A stretch of 64,000 nt of DNA from JAQUBU01 sp036677685 (GTDB lineage Bacteria > Bacillota > Syntrophomonadia > Syntrophomonadales > Syntrophomonadaceae): contig JAVBWA010000016.1 of NCBI GenBank assembly GCA_036677685.1, positions 1-64,000 on the forward strand, given 5' to 3'. Within the stretch, counting starts at the first letter, position 1; every line of letters starts with the position of its first letter. Below the pieces are notes generated by a model, which searched no databases, was not told where the DNA came from, and worked only from the letters and a program-made list of their open reading frames with translations. Positions 34,409 to 43,317 of the stretch are shown in pieces. Made by a program: the position numbers and the translations under genes.

Positions 34409-34603
34409 TTAATAAGGAATTAATTTAGAAATTCTCTTGTTCTCTTCTTCACTTACCAGGCCGGATTTACGAAGGTTTCTTTTCCTTTTGGGACTCTTTC
34501 CCCCTAAAAGGTGGCTGGCATAAGCTTTGGACCTTTTAATTTTCCCGCTGCCGGTCTTTTTGAATCTTTTGGCTGCACCGCGGTGGGTTTTAGTCTTGGG
34601 CAT
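34409..34603 (-). CDS. rpmI: 50S ribosomal protein L35
   Basis: 64 residues, MPKTKTHRGAAKRFKKTGSGKIKRSKA, a standard L35. The ATG at 34603 overlaps the infC stop (TGATG) and is preceded by AAGGAGG; a TTG one codon earlier is not needed. Small basic protein of the large subunit, translationally coupled to infC. Confidence 0.97.
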   Translation of the reverse strand: MPKTKTHRGAAKRFKKTGSGKIKRSKAYASHLLGGKSPKRKRNLRKSGLVSEEENKRISKLIPY

Positions 34604-35139
34604 CAAACATCCTCCTTCTTTTCAGTCTCAATTTTAGGCATTAATATGGTAACCATATTTCTTCCTTCGATCTTGGGCGCTTTCTCTACCGCAGATATAT
34701 CTGACAGTTGCTCAGTAAGTTTTATTGACAGTCTTTCGCCGATTTCCGGGTGGGTAATTTCGCGGCCTCTGAACATGACAGTAACTTTCACTTTGTCTCC
34801 GCTACTTAAGAACTTCCGGGCTGCCTTGGCTTTCACCTGAAAATCATGTTCTTCAATATTGGGACGCATTTTGACTTCTTTTACGGAAATAATCTTTTGT
34901 TTTTTGCGAGCTTCCTTTTCCCTCTTGCTCTGTTCAAATTTGAATTTTCCATAATCCATTAAACGGCACACGGGGGGCTTGGCGGAAGGAGCAACCTCCA
35001 CCAGATCCATTTCCTTTTCCAGTGCCAAATCCAGAGCCTGCCGAATAGGAACAATACCCAGTTGGTCCCCTGTTTCACTAATCAGCCTAACTTCCTTTAC
35101 CCGGATCTCCTCGTTTACTCTCCAATCCTTACTGATAAT
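34603..35139 (-). CDS. infC: translation initiation factor IF-3 (AUU start)
   Basis: 178 residues if begun at the ATT at 35139, which follows GGGAGGTGG. The product then opens ISKDWRVNEEIRVKEVRLI, as IF-3 does in Bacillota. The first in-frame ATG (35028) would delete the first 37 residues of the N-terminal domain. IF-3 prevents 30S-50S association and checks the start codon. A non-AUG start lets IF-3 repress its own translation, the known control in Escherichia coli; here it sits beneath an L20 attenuator as well. Confidence 0.95.
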   Translation of the reverse strand: MISKDWRVNEEIRVKEVRLISETGDQLGIVPIRQALDLALEKEMDLVEVAPSAKPPVCRLMDYGKFKFEQSKREKEARKKQKIISVKEVKMRPNIEEHDFQVKAKAARKFLSSGDKVKVTVMFRGREITHPEIGERLSIKLTEQLSDISAVEKAPKIEGRNMVTILMPKIETEKKEDV

Positions 35140-35159
35140 CAGTCCACCTCCCTATAAAA

Positions 35160-35290
35160 TAAAAAAGCGAGTTGCATGAACTCGCTCATTCAATAACAAT
35201 ACGACTGGATAAGCCATCCCCGTTGGTTACTGAATACCTCACGAACCGCAGTTGTAAGGTGAGAAGTCAAGCTCCTGCTTAATACAAAAA
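35160..35290 (-). promoter_or_regulatory. L20 leader (infC operon attenuator)
   Basis: The region before infC has a structured leader ending in a terminator hairpin, GCGAGTTCATGCAACTCGC on the minus strand (35167-35185), with a T-tract, 20 bases before the AUU start. The position before infC-rpmI-rplT in a Bacillota-like genome matches the L20-binding leader, in which excess L20 promotes termination. The remainder up to 35487 has no gene; 35458-35490 holds CCTTACCCC-type short direct repeats. Confidence 0.85.
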
Positions 35291-35487
35291 AGAGTATAGC
35301 ATAAATACAAAACCCCTGCAAGCATATTTCCTTTAGTCAAATAGCATTTTTGCAATATAATAATGCTTTCGGTGTGCCCAAGGGGTAAAAAAACACATCG
35401 TTGTTTCCTATGAATGGCCGAATTGATAAACAATACGGTTTGCAGAAGGGTATCTTCCCCTCACCCCTAACACCTTACCCCTTACGC

Positions 35488-37395
35488 CTATAAGGTCTTA
35501 TTTTTAATCTCATCAAGAATAAGGGCTTTGAAGTCTTCTATACTCTGGCTGCCCATATCACCCTGTTTGCGATGCCGCACCGCAATTGTATTTTCTTCCG
35601 CCTCACGGTCGCCCACGACCAGCAGGTACGGTATCTTTTGCATTTGTCCTTCTCTTATTTTATAACCGGTTTTTTCACTGCGGTAATCGGCCTCTACTCT
35701 GATGCCTGCCGCTTGCAGACTTTCCACCACGCTCTGGGCATAATCATGGTTGCGCTGAGTAATGGGCAGCACCCGCACCTGCACCGGAGCAAGCCAAACC
35801 GGGAAGGCACCGGCAAAGTGTTCGGTCAATATACCTATAAATCTTTCAATACTACCGTACACTACGCGATGAATCATTACCGGACGATGTTTCTCACCAT
35901 CTTCCCCGATATAGCTGAGATCGAATTTCTCAGGCATCTGGAAGTCAAGCTGAATAGTGCCGCACTGCCAGGTCCTATCCAGAGAATCTTGCAGGTGGAA
36001 ATCTATCTTGGGCCCGTAAAAAGCGCCATCACCTTCATTTATCTTGTAGTTCATGCCCTTTTCATCCAGAGCTTTGATCAAAGTCTGAGTGGCCAGTTCC
36101 CACATTTCCTCCGAACCCATGGAATCTTCGGGCCGGGTCGATAATTCAACATGGTATGGGAAGCCAAACAAGCTGTAGAAGCGGTCCACCAGGTCAATAA
36201 CCCCTTTTATCTCGGAGATTATCTGCTCCGGCAGCATGAATATATGGGCATCATCCTGGGTAAAAGCCCGGACCCGCATTAAACCGTGCAAAACCCCCGA
36301 CATTTCATGACGGTGCACCAAACCCATCTCCCCTACCCGCAAGGGCAAATCCCGGTAGCTGTGAAGATTCTGCTTGTAAACCAGCATACCCCCAGGGCAG
36401 TTCATAGGCTTAATGTTAAAGTCATTTTCATCAATGGTGGTATAGTACATATTATCTTTGTAATGGTCCCAGTGCCCCGATCTTTCCCAGAGTTCCCGGT
36501 TTAATATGATGGGCGTGCGGATCTCATGATAACCTGCTTTACGATGTTCTTCACGCCAAAAACCTTCCAGTTCATTGCGCAGAACCATGCCTTTGGGCAG
36601 GAAAAATGGAAAACCTGGACCTTCGTCCAAAAGCACAAAGAGGCCCAGTTCTCTGCCCAGGCGCCGGTGGTCTCTTTTCTTGGCTTCTTCGAGCTTGAAC
36701 AGGTAATCATCAAGCATCGCCTTCTTGGGAAAAGAAGTGGCATAAATTCGCTGCAGCATGGGATTCTTTTCGTTGCCCCGCCAATAGGCACCAGCCAGGC
36801 TCATAATCTTTACTGACTTCAGGCGGCCAGTTGAAGGGATATGTGGTCCTGCACAAAGGTCAATAAACTCACCCTGCTGATAGAAACTTATAATCGCATC
36901 TTCCGGCAGATCTTCAATCAGCTCTATTTTGTAGGTTTCATTTCTCTCCTTGAAGAAATTAAGGGCTTCATCCCGGTCCATCTCCCGGCGCACAATGGGA
37001 TAATCGGCCTTTATAATTTTGTTCATCTCATCTTCAATCAGCTTAAAGTCATCAGGGGTAAAGCTGTGTTCACTATCAAAATCATAATAAAAGCCCTTGT
37101 CAATAGCAGGCCCTATGGCTAGTTTGGTTCCCGGCCACAATCTTTGCACAGCCTGGGCCATGACATGGGATGAAGAATGACGGTAAACATTCTTGGCCCG
37201 GTCATCCTCAAAATCCAGTACTTCCAGGCTGCCGTCCTGTTTAACCACCGCATTCAGATCGGTGACTTCCCCGTTAAAGAGCACGGTCACCGCATTTTTA
37301 GCCAGTTTGGGACTGATCTCTTCCACAATCTGCAAAAGACTGATACCGGTGGGATACTCCCGCTGACTTCCGTCTTTTAATTTAATATTTATCAT
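35488..37395 (-). CDS. thrS: threonyl-tRNA synthetase
   Basis: 635 residues from ATG 37395 (MINIKLKDGSQREYPTG) behind GGGAGG; a longer reading adds 22 unrelated residues. Domains: TGS (1-60), the second additional editing domain (HSSSHVMAQAVQRLWPG), class II core with motif 2 (RVRAFTQDDAHIF) and Zn ligand Cys in MNCPGGM, then the anticodon-binding domain (VRVLPITQRNHDYAQ). Charges tRNA-Thr and edits Ser-tRNA-Thr. No T-box is evident upstream; instead a long REP-like hairpin lies there. Confidence 0.97.
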   Translation of the reverse strand: MINIKLKDGSQREYPTGISLLQIVEEISPKLAKNAVTVLFNGEVTDLNAVVKQDGSLEVLDFEDDRAKNVYRHSSSHVMAQAVQRLWPGTKLAIGPAIDKGFYYDFDSEHSFTPDDFKLIEDEMNKIIKADYPIVRREMDRDEALNFFKERNETYKIELIEDLPEDAIISFYQQGEFIDLCAGPHIPSTGRLKSVKIMSLAGAYWRGNEKNPMLQRIYATSFPKKAMLDDYLFKLEEAKKRDHRRLGRELGLFVLLDEGPGFPFFLPKGMVLRNELEGFWREEHRKAGYHEIRTPIILNRELWERSGHWDHYKDNMYYTTIDENDFNIKPMNCPGGMLVYKQNLHSYRDLPLRVGEMGLVHRHEMSGVLHGLMRVRAFTQDDAHIFMLPEQIISEIKGVIDLVDRFYSLFGFPYHVELSTRPEDSMGSEEMWELATQTLIKALDEKGMNYKINEGDGAFYGPKIDFHLQDSLDRTWQCGTIQLDFQMPEKFDLSYIGEDGEKHRPVMIHRVVYGSIERFIGILTEHFAGAFPVWLAPVQVRVLPITQRNHDYAQSVVESLQAAGIRVEADYRSEKTGYKIREGQMQKIPYLLVVGDREAEENTIAVRHRKQGDMGSQSIEDFKALILDEIKNKTL

Positions 37396-37432
37396 TATTA
37401 TCGCCTCCCGATTATTTAGCGTTTTATGGCTG

Positions 37433-37506
37433 GGCTGACAAGGGGACGGTTCTCCCGTCATCCTTGTCGAGACACGGCTGACGGGAGAACCGTTCCCTTG
37501 TCAGCC
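37433..37506. repeat. large REP-like hairpin (GACGGTTCT type), copy 2
   Basis: 28-base arms (37433-37460 and 37479-37506) pair with one mismatch around an 18-base loop. Arms contain GGGGACGGTTCTCCCGTCA and its complement. The left arm resembles the shorter copy at 3746-3783. It lies between DUF445 and thrS and could also act as an RNA structure upstream of thrS. Confidence 0.85.
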
Positions 37507-37527
37507 TAACTTCGTTATACATAAGGG

Positions 37528-38127
37528 TTAGCTGGGAAATAATACAATTATCCCAACCTGGATCAAGCCAAGAATGAAACCCAACACTCCCCCGGAAATC
37601 TCGATAAAGGTCAATTCTGTTGATGAAATTCCCCTGATCATAGCTTCCAGTTCATTCAAATCATAAGCATTAACTTTATCCTCGACTATTTGCTTAATCT
37701 GAATTTCGCGGTTAAGGTGGTTGCGTCCGGATGATATGACCTGCCTTATAAGCTGCGGTGCTTCCTGGCGCAAAATCTTATCCAGGTTGTCGCCAATAAC
37801 CTGGGTCACCTTAGCAGGTATAATACTTGGTATGAGGCTGTTAATCCTGTCCTTCAGAATCTTACTGAGTTTAATGGTGATTTTGTTGTTTAATTCGGGG
37901 GTGTCGATTTTGTCAATCAATTCGTCCATAGACAACAGCTGAGTTTCCACCAATTCCCCGATACTTGCAGCAATATTGGCCTGCCGCTTGGGCAGCAAGC
38001 CATGAAGTTTAAATAATCCCAGATTTATGGGTTGCTGCGGCCAGAACAATAATTTGATAGCCACCACATTGGTAAAATAGCCAATCAAAGCACTGATTAA
38101 GGGAATGCTTATCAATTTGATGCTCAT
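37528..38127 (-). CDS. DUF445 family membrane protein
   Basis: 199 residues. Hydrophobic segments are at both ends (ISIPLISALIGYFTNVVAIKLLFW; ISGGVLGFILGLIQVGIIVLFP), with an amphipathic, charged middle containing LLPKRQANIAASIGELVETQLL. This is the small DUF445 form related to YheB-type proteins. Function is unknown; the topology suggests a membrane-anchored protein with a cytoplasmic or external helical domain. Adjacent to ytxC and thrS on the same strand. Confidence 0.8.
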   Translation of the reverse strand: MSIKLISIPLISALIGYFTNVVAIKLLFWPQQPINLGLFKLHGLLPKRQANIAASIGELVETQLLSMDELIDKIDTPELNNKITIKLSKILKDRINSLIPSIIPAKVTQVIGDNLDKILRQEAPQLIRQVISSGRNHLNREIQIKQIVEDKVNAYDLNELEAMIRGISSTELTFIEISGGVLGFILGLIQVGIIVLFPS

Positions 38128-38413
38128 AACTCCACCTATTCACATTTCTCTAAAGAATATAGCAGATTTAATCGCTCACAGCAATAAAAGAGCATTTTGG
38201 ATTAATTATAGGAAGCTCTGGATAAGGGGCAGGGTGAAGGGCAAATTCGCGTGGATTTAACAGAGATAATATCCCTAATGTGCTCCCATGGGTGTAGGGT
38301 TAGCCGCCGGAATAATTCCTCTGAACGTGAAGACAGTATTTTATATTGAACCTTTAAAACGGCATGTCGGCCAAGTTATGGGGAAAGACTGGAAGAGAAA
38401 AATGAGTTTAGCT

Positions 38414-39340
38414 CTATTGTCTTAGTTTATTCTCTTTATAAGGCCAACAGCGCTCACAACCTTTGCATACGATTATTTTATCCTGAAAAACGTTCTTAAT
38501 CATTTTAACAGGCTCGCTGGAAGCTATGTTTTCAATATTATGAATGACTATGCGGCGCGGAGCAATGGTTATCAATATACTGATTAATATGTCATCGAGA
38601 TTTACTTCGTTTAACAGCATATCATCAAGATAATAATCCAAATATTTCTCCTCGATCTTTTCGCCCTGGCCATCCCACAAATAAAAAACTCCATCTTTAT
38701 CCATCAGCAGATTTACTTCAAATACGCGAGGGACCTGAGTGTCTACAAAATAACGCAAGAGCTTTACAAATTCATTGTACTCTTTTTCATTTTTCATCTC
38801 TTCAACTGCCAGTTCAACTGCAAACTTAATCTCCGATAAATAATCCGGCAGGCAGAAATTAATAAAGCCTTCCACTACCAGCAGGTCATTATTATCGATA
38901 TACTCCAGCAGTTTATAAGCCATGCGATTCTTACGGCCGAAATTCATTAACATATTGATACTTTCATTATAGTGGCACTTTCTTAAGAACTCACTTGCCT
39001 TGGTATATACAATTTTCCGGTCCTCATCATCAAAGATCCGGTAGTGTCGCTGGATAGCCTTGTATACCAGGCGTTCTTCCCAATTGTTCACAATATGCTC
39101 AGCCAGCACTTCTGACATCTGATGTTTGAAAACACAAATTATATCTTCATCTCTAAAGACCCCATCCTCATGTTTACCTTGTAAACAGAGTGAAATTGTG
39201 CTGGTATCATTTTCTTTGGAATCCCAGGTTTTGGATTGAAGAAAATAATCTTTTTGAGTTATCCATTTCAATCTATTTTCAAGATGATGAATAAAATGAT
39301 GATTTTCAAGGGCCGTGACTATTTGAAATTCATATTTCAT
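38414..39340 (-). CDS. ytxC: sporulation protein YtxC
   Basis: 308 residues, soluble. The pattern LVYKAIQRHYRIFDDEDRKIVYTKASEFLRK, the block YVDTQVPRVFEVNLL-type and the ending IIVCKGCERCWPY match the YtxC-like group, found in spore-forming Bacillota near thrS. The C-terminal CKGC pair is a possible metal or redox site. It is 286 bp upstream of DUF445, a gap with no other recognisable feature. Its role in sporulation is known only by regulon membership. Confidence 0.8.
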   Translation of the reverse strand: MKYEFQIVTALENHHFIHHLENRLKWITQKDYFLQSKTWDSKENDTSTISLCLQGKHEDGVFRDEDIICVFKHQMSEVLAEHIVNNWEERLVYKAIQRHYRIFDDEDRKIVYTKASEFLRKCHYNESINMLMNFGRKNRMAYKLLEYIDNNDLLVVEGFINFCLPDYLSEIKFAVELAVEEMKNEKEYNEFVKLLRYFVDTQVPRVFEVNLLMDKDGVFYLWDGQGEKIEEKYLDYYLDDMLLNEVNLDDILISILITIAPRRIVIHNIENIASSEPVKMIKNVFQDKIIVCKGCERCWPYKENKLRQ

Positions 39341-39556
39341 AATCGGCCTCCCGGATAAAAATTTAGTTTATTATATGTTAGGCTCTTTTTCATTATTCAA
39401 ACCCTATCGCAAAAGCAAACCTGCATATTTACCCACATGGAATAAAATTTACCTTGCTAATAATTATGCAACTGGATATTTTTTTGTCACATTTTGGTCC
39501 TTTTACTTGTCGTTAAGTAATGTAACGGTTTTAAGTAATTACGAGGAGGAAGATTC

Positions 39557-40459
39557 GTGCCTGACTATGCTTTAGAAATAACGAACTTGAGCAAATCCTA
39601 CGCCCGGAACCGCGTAGTTGACAGCTTGCAGATGCATGTCCCCGAAGGTAAAATATACGGCTTCCTGGGCAGGAACGGAGCCGGCAAGACTACTACCATA
39701 CGTATGATTATGGGATTGGTAAGACCTGAAGAGGGAGAAATACGGCTTAAAGGGCGTAATGTTGCCAGCAATCGCAGCTGGGCTGCCCGACAAATCGGAG
39801 CCATTATTGAAACCCCAGGTTTTTATAACAACCTAAGCGCCCGGGAGAACTTGCTTATTACCACAAGGTTGTTTGATGTTTCCGCTAAGCAAATAGACAA
39901 AGTGCTGGAATTAGTCAATCTTGCTAATGCTGGCAAGAAGAAAGTCGCGGAATTTTCTCTGGGTATGAAACAACGTCTGGGAATCGCCAATGCTTTAGTC
40001 CATTCCCCCCAGGTGCTGATTCTTGATGAACCAAGCAATGGCCTGGACCCTATCGGCATTAAAGAAATGCGGCTTTTCTTGAGACAGCTTTCGCAAAGCC
40101 AGCAAATCACCACTATAATATCCAGCCATATACTTAGTGAGATCCAACAGACCGTTGATTGTGTAGGCATAATTGATAAAGGCAGGATGGTAAAAGAAAC
40201 AGATATTGCTTCATTGGATGTATTCAAGCAAACCCATTTGATTTTGGAAGTGGACAGTGTGGAGTGTGCGGGTGAAATTCTGCAGGAGCTTAACCTTCCT
40301 TATGAATATGACGGCAGTAAACTCCTGGTAAGCTGCAGCCGTCAATTAAATGATGAAATAAATTTCAGATTAATCGGAGGAGGCATCAAAGTTTTTGCCC
40401 TAACCCCCGTTTCACCTACCCTCGAAGAACGGTTTATCCAGACCCTGTCGGCACTATAG
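39557..40459 (+). CDS. ABC transporter ATP-binding protein (ABC-2/bacitracin type)
   Basis: 300 residues. Walker A GRNGAGKTT, Q-loop, signature FSLGMKQRLGIA, Walker B VLILDEPSNGLDP and the switch His in SSHI are all intact. A C-terminal regulatory extension follows (about 215-300). GTG at 39557 after GAGGAGGA is the start. It energises the permease encoded 10 bp downstream. Relatives (BcrA, NatA) export peptides, antibiotics or ions; the cargo here is unknown. Confidence 0.92.
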   Translation: MPDYALEITNLSKSYARNRVVDSLQMHVPEGKIYGFLGRNGAGKTTTIRMIMGLVRPEEGEIRLKGRNVASNRSWAARQIGAIIETPGFYNNLSARENLLITTRLFDVSAKQIDKVLELVNLANAGKKKVAEFSLGMKQRLGIANALVHSPQVLILDEPSNGLDPIGIKEMRLFLRQLSQSQQITTIISSHILSEIQQTVDCVGIIDKGRMVKETDIASLDVFKQTHLILEVDSVECAGEILQELNLPYEYDGSKLLVSCSRQLNDEINFRLIGGGIKVFALTPVSPTLEERFIQTLSAL

Positions 40460-40484
40460 GAACTATAGAATGGAGGCTTTTTTA

Positions 40485-41228
40485 ATGCGGGGACTTTTAC
40501 AAAATGAGTATAAGAAATACCGTGGGGCTTATGTAGTATCCCTTTCACAGTTGGGTATGTTATTTCCGGTTTTACTGGTAGTAGGGATGTTTTTAATAGA
40601 AAGACAGGATTTTATGGCTAATAATAGCTACAACTACGAAGTCTTTACCCTATATGTGGCTCAATTGTTCGTCCTTCTGGTCGGACCCATAATTAGTTCC
40701 TTTATCGCATCTATTTCCGTATATTATGAATATCAGCAAGGTACTTTAAAAAACCTCCTGACTTCACCCCACCAACGAGGCAAGATTCTCCTGGCCAAGT
40801 TAATCTATGTCATAATTTTTATACTTGTGCAGTATGCCCTGGCAGCCATCCTCTGTGCAGTTCTGGCCACGATTATCGGAGTTGATGTAAGCTGGTCGGC
40901 CGCCCTGGATCAAGTCTATTTCTTTTGCCTGGTAGGAGCCGCAACTCTGGTGCTTGTGCCCTTAATGATGTTTATTACTTTGTTATTTGAAAACTTCGTC
41001 CCCGCCATGGTCTTGGCAGTAGTGGGGACTGCCTCAAACGTTCTGGCTCTCAACTGGGATAAGTCTTACCTTTCACCTTGGGCAATTCCCGCCGATTTTT
41101 TGCTTATACTGCAGAACAAACTTAATATTGACGTTAGCTATCCATGCAGCAGTCTGTCTATATACCTCAGCGTATCACTGATTGCAGTGTTCATTTATTT
41201 TATCCGCTCCGATCAGGCATCAGCCTGA
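40485..41228 (+). CDS. ABC-2 type transporter permease
   Basis: 247 residues with about six hydrophobic segments (for example LGMLFPVLLVVGMFL, LFVLLVGPIISSFIASISVYY, IIFILVQYALAAILCAVLATII, FFCLVGAATLVLVPLMMFITLLF). The cytoplasmic loop YYEYQQGTLKNLLTSPHQRGKILLAKL is typical of bacitracin-type ABC-2 permeases. Start ATG 40485 is eight bases from TGGAGG; an ATG at 40470 is the alternative. It pairs with the ATPase just upstream. Confidence 0.88.
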   Translation: MRGLLQNEYKKYRGAYVVSLSQLGMLFPVLLVVGMFLIERQDFMANNSYNYEVFTLYVAQLFVLLVGPIISSFIASISVYYEYQQGTLKNLLTSPHQRGKILLAKLIYVIIFILVQYALAAILCAVLATIIGVDVSWSAALDQVYFFCLVGAATLVLVPLMMFITLLFENFVPAMVLAVVGTASNVLALNWDKSYLSPWAIPADFLLILQNKLNIDVSYPCSSLSIYLSVSLIAVFIYFIRSDQASA

Positions 41229-41248
41229 TCCGGACTTCCAAATGAGAC

Positions 41249-41282
41249 AAAGAACAGGGGATTTTCTCCCCTGTTCTTTTAA
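41249..41282 (+). terminator. intrinsic terminator after ABC pair (bidirectional)
   Basis: GAACAGGGG and CCCCTGTTC flank a short A/T loop and are followed by TTTT on the plus strand; AAAG on the other side permits use from the minus strand too. It separates the ABC genes from the convergent selenoprotein gene. Confidence 0.85.
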
Positions 41283-41290
41283 AGTTAAAT

Positions 41291-41653
41291 TTAGTTGCTG
41301 GATTTCAATATTTCATCAATATTGCTTTTAATTTCAGATTCCATAATACCACCCGCGAATTTTGGTTCGCCGTTTATTAAAGTGATAGGATACGGATAAC
41401 CCATCTGCAACACCCTGTTAACTATGGCATAGTTCCCGAGTCCTTCTTTGTCTGCATCGACATATTTGACATCAACTTTGTCTCCATAGGCTTTCTTGAG
41501 TTCCTCGCCCAATTCCTGAGTAGCTTTTTCATAATCGATAGTTGTTCCACAACTAGCTGCGGATGCGCAGTCGCTGGTACAGCTTCAACCTCCGGTTGCT
41601 ACCTGGGTACCCTTGATTACTTCAATGAGTACCGGTGCATTGTTGTCAGCCAT
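41291..41653 (-). CDS. thioredoxin-like small protein with in-frame TGA (probable selenoprotein)
   Basis: Read through the TGA at 41585-41587 this is a 120-residue protein, Sec at position 23. ATG 41653 has an ideal ribosome-binding site (GGGAGGA, six bases). N-terminal VLIEVIKGTQVATGG leads to U-S-C-T-S-D-C, then YEKATQELGEELKKAYGDKVDVKYVDADKEGL and the thioredoxin-like cis-Pro region YPYPITLINGEPKFAGG. Coding pattern is continuous on both sides of the TGA, with no frameshift. The fold resembles YuzD/DUF1462-type disulfide proteins, Sec replacing a Cys. A hairpin after the TGA could serve as SECIS. The alternative is a nonsense-disrupted gene. Confidence 0.75.
41539..41555 (-). promoter_or_regulatory. 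candidate bacterial SECIS hairpin
   Basis: Seven-base arms TAGTTGT and ACAACTA with a GGA loop lie 30-46 bases after the TGA. If the inner pairs open, the apical loop contains GU as bacterial SECIS loops do. The distance is at the far end of the usual range, so the match is suggestive only. Confidence 0.4.
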
Positions 41654-41852
41654 TTATAAGTCCTCCCTTTAGCATTTATTCAAGCCGTTCATACTATTTT
41701 GGATATTAGCAGGAAAGCTTTGATAATACAATCATGTTTAAGCAGGTATATAGTATTGTCTCCCATTCTATAAAAATTATTTATAGTTAGGGTTTCAGTA
41801 TGTCCATAATACAAGTAAAAATGAATTTCCTGTACAAAAGCAGTACAATATA

Positions 41853-42121
41853 ACGAGATAACGAGGTGAAAATATGTCCCCCGCTTCTTTATGTGGTCGG
41901 GTTCCTATTAACAAAACAGGCGATGGGTTATAACGAGGCCAAGGTCTGAAAGAAATCTTTTCATTACGTTTTGTGCCTTCGTAAAGCGAATGAAATGGTT
42001 ATAAATATACCCCCGCCTAGTTGCAGCAGTGTGTTGCCCCCTACGGGGACAACTTATATTGATTCCCTTCGGGAATGATTAAATTGTGAAGAAACTGCTT
42101 CCCGGTTTCTTCCGTTGTTTA
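41853..42121 (+). repeat. dispersed palindromic repeat, long copy 3
   Basis: Begins GATAACGAGGTGAAAATATGTCCCCCGC, carries GGTCGGGTTCC and AACAAAACAGGCG as in the copy at 47394, then about 100 extra bases, GCCTAGTTGCAGCAGTGTG and ends GAAGAAACTGC...GGTTTCTTCCG. Two small hairpins (CCCCTACGGGG; TCCCTTCGGGA) lie near its end. The rest of 41654-42159 shows no gene. Confidence 0.75.
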
Positions 42122-42159
42122 CAAAGGGATTTTTAAAAGAAAAAAGATTTGGAGGCATT

Positions 42160-43317
42160 ATGCAAAATATCGAACTCATTGCCACCGCCGCCTTCGGCCT
42201 GGAATCAATCGTTGCTCACGAACTTAAAAAGCTTGGCTACGAAAATCTCCGGGTTGAAAACGGCAGGGTATGTTTTAAGGCGGGATTGGACGCTATTCCC
42301 CGCTGCAATCTCTGGCTGCGTTGCGCAGACCGGGTTCTGCTTAGAGTCGGGGAATTTCCCGCCCGAAGTTTTGAAGAATTATTCGAAAAAACCAGAGCTT
42401 TGCCCTGGACTGATTGGCTACCGGAAAACGCCGAATTTCCGGTAGAAGGCAAATCCATTCAATCCAAGCTTTTTAGTGTCTCTGACTGTCAGGCTATCTG
42501 TAAAAAAGCAATAGTGGAAAAAATGAAAGAAAAATATCCCCGAAAATGGTTTGATGAAAACGGCCCGCGCTATAAAATCGAGGTAGGTCTTTTAAAAGAT
42601 GTGGCGACCCTTACTATCGATACCAGTGGAGCCGGCCTGCATAAACGGGGGTATCGGAAGTTAACGACGGAAGCCCCCTTGAAAGAAACCCTGGCCGCAG
42701 CCCTGGTGGATATCAGCCGCTGGAAACCGGACCGCGCTTTAATCGACCCCTTCTGTGGTTCTGGCACCATACCTATCGAAGCTGCCTTAATCGGCCGCAA
42801 TATCGCCCCTGGCCTGCAACGGAATTTTGCCGCACAAAATTGGCGGCAAATCCCAGCTTCTTTATGGAAAAGAGCACGTGAACAAGCCTCTGATTCTATA
42901 ATTCATGATCAAGCACTGGGCATCCAGGGATTTGACAAAGACCCGTCCGTGCTTGAACTGGCCCGCTATCATGCCAGACAGGCAGGATTGGCAAAACTTA
43001 TATCTTTTCAACGTCAGGATATAAAAGAACTGCGGTCCAGGTACAACTATGGGTATTTAATATGCAATCCGCCTTATGGCGAGCGCCTGGCGGAATTGAG
43101 TGAAGTGGAAAATATATATAAAAGTATGGCGGAAGCATGTAAAAACCTCCCAAGCTGGTCATTTTATATAATCACTACCCACCCCAAATTCGAAAGACAT
43201 TTTAACCGCAAGGCCGATAAGAAGCGCAAGCTTTATAATGGCCGCCTGCAATGCAATTATTATCAATACTACGGCCCCAAACCCGAGAAACTGGAAGGCC
43301 CCTTCGCCCGCCAATAA
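42160..43317 (+). CDS. THUMP-domain class I RNA methyltransferase (RlmL/YpsC-like)
   Basis: 385 residues. A ferredoxin-like/THUMP RNA-binding half (1-160) is followed by a Rossmann methyltransferase with DPFCGSGTIPIEAA as SAM motif and the N6/N2-type catalytic NPPYGERL. YpsC and RlmL relatives methylate 23S rRNA guanine. ATG 42160 directly follows GGAGGC with good spacing; earlier in-frame codons are unlikely. It is a single gene on the plus strand with a weak hairpin after it (43325-43352). Confidence 0.88.
   Translation: MQNIELIATAAFGLESIVAHELKKLGYENLRVENGRVCFKAGLDAIPRCNLWLRCADRVLLRVGEFPARSFEELFEKTRALPWTDWLPENAEFPVEGKSIQSKLFSVSDCQAICKKAIVEKMKEKYPRKWFDENGPRYKIEVGLLKDVATLTIDTSGAGLHKRGYRKLTTEAPLKETLAAALVDISRWKPDRALIDPFCGSGTIPIEAALIGRNIAPGLQRNFAAQNWRQIPASLWKRAREQASDSIIHDQALGIQGFDKDPSVLELARYHARQAGLAKLISFQRQDIKELRSRYNYGYLICNPPYGERLAELSEVENIYKSMAEACKNLPSWSFYIITTHPKFERHFNRKADKKRKLYNGRLQCNYYQYYGPKPEKLEGPFARQ

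Noticed and set aside
35458..35490. CCTTACCCC-type short repeats as a regulatory element (also 61746-61772)
   Set aside because: Low-complexity and imperfect; no consistent position relative to genes, so not listed as a feature.
41291..41512. Calling the thioredoxin-like gene as a 73-residue protein or as a pseudogene
   Set aside because: The upstream part has an ideal ribosome-binding site and stays in frame across a single TGA placed in a Cys-rich redox loop, which fits selenocysteine better than decay; pseudogene stays as the alternative.
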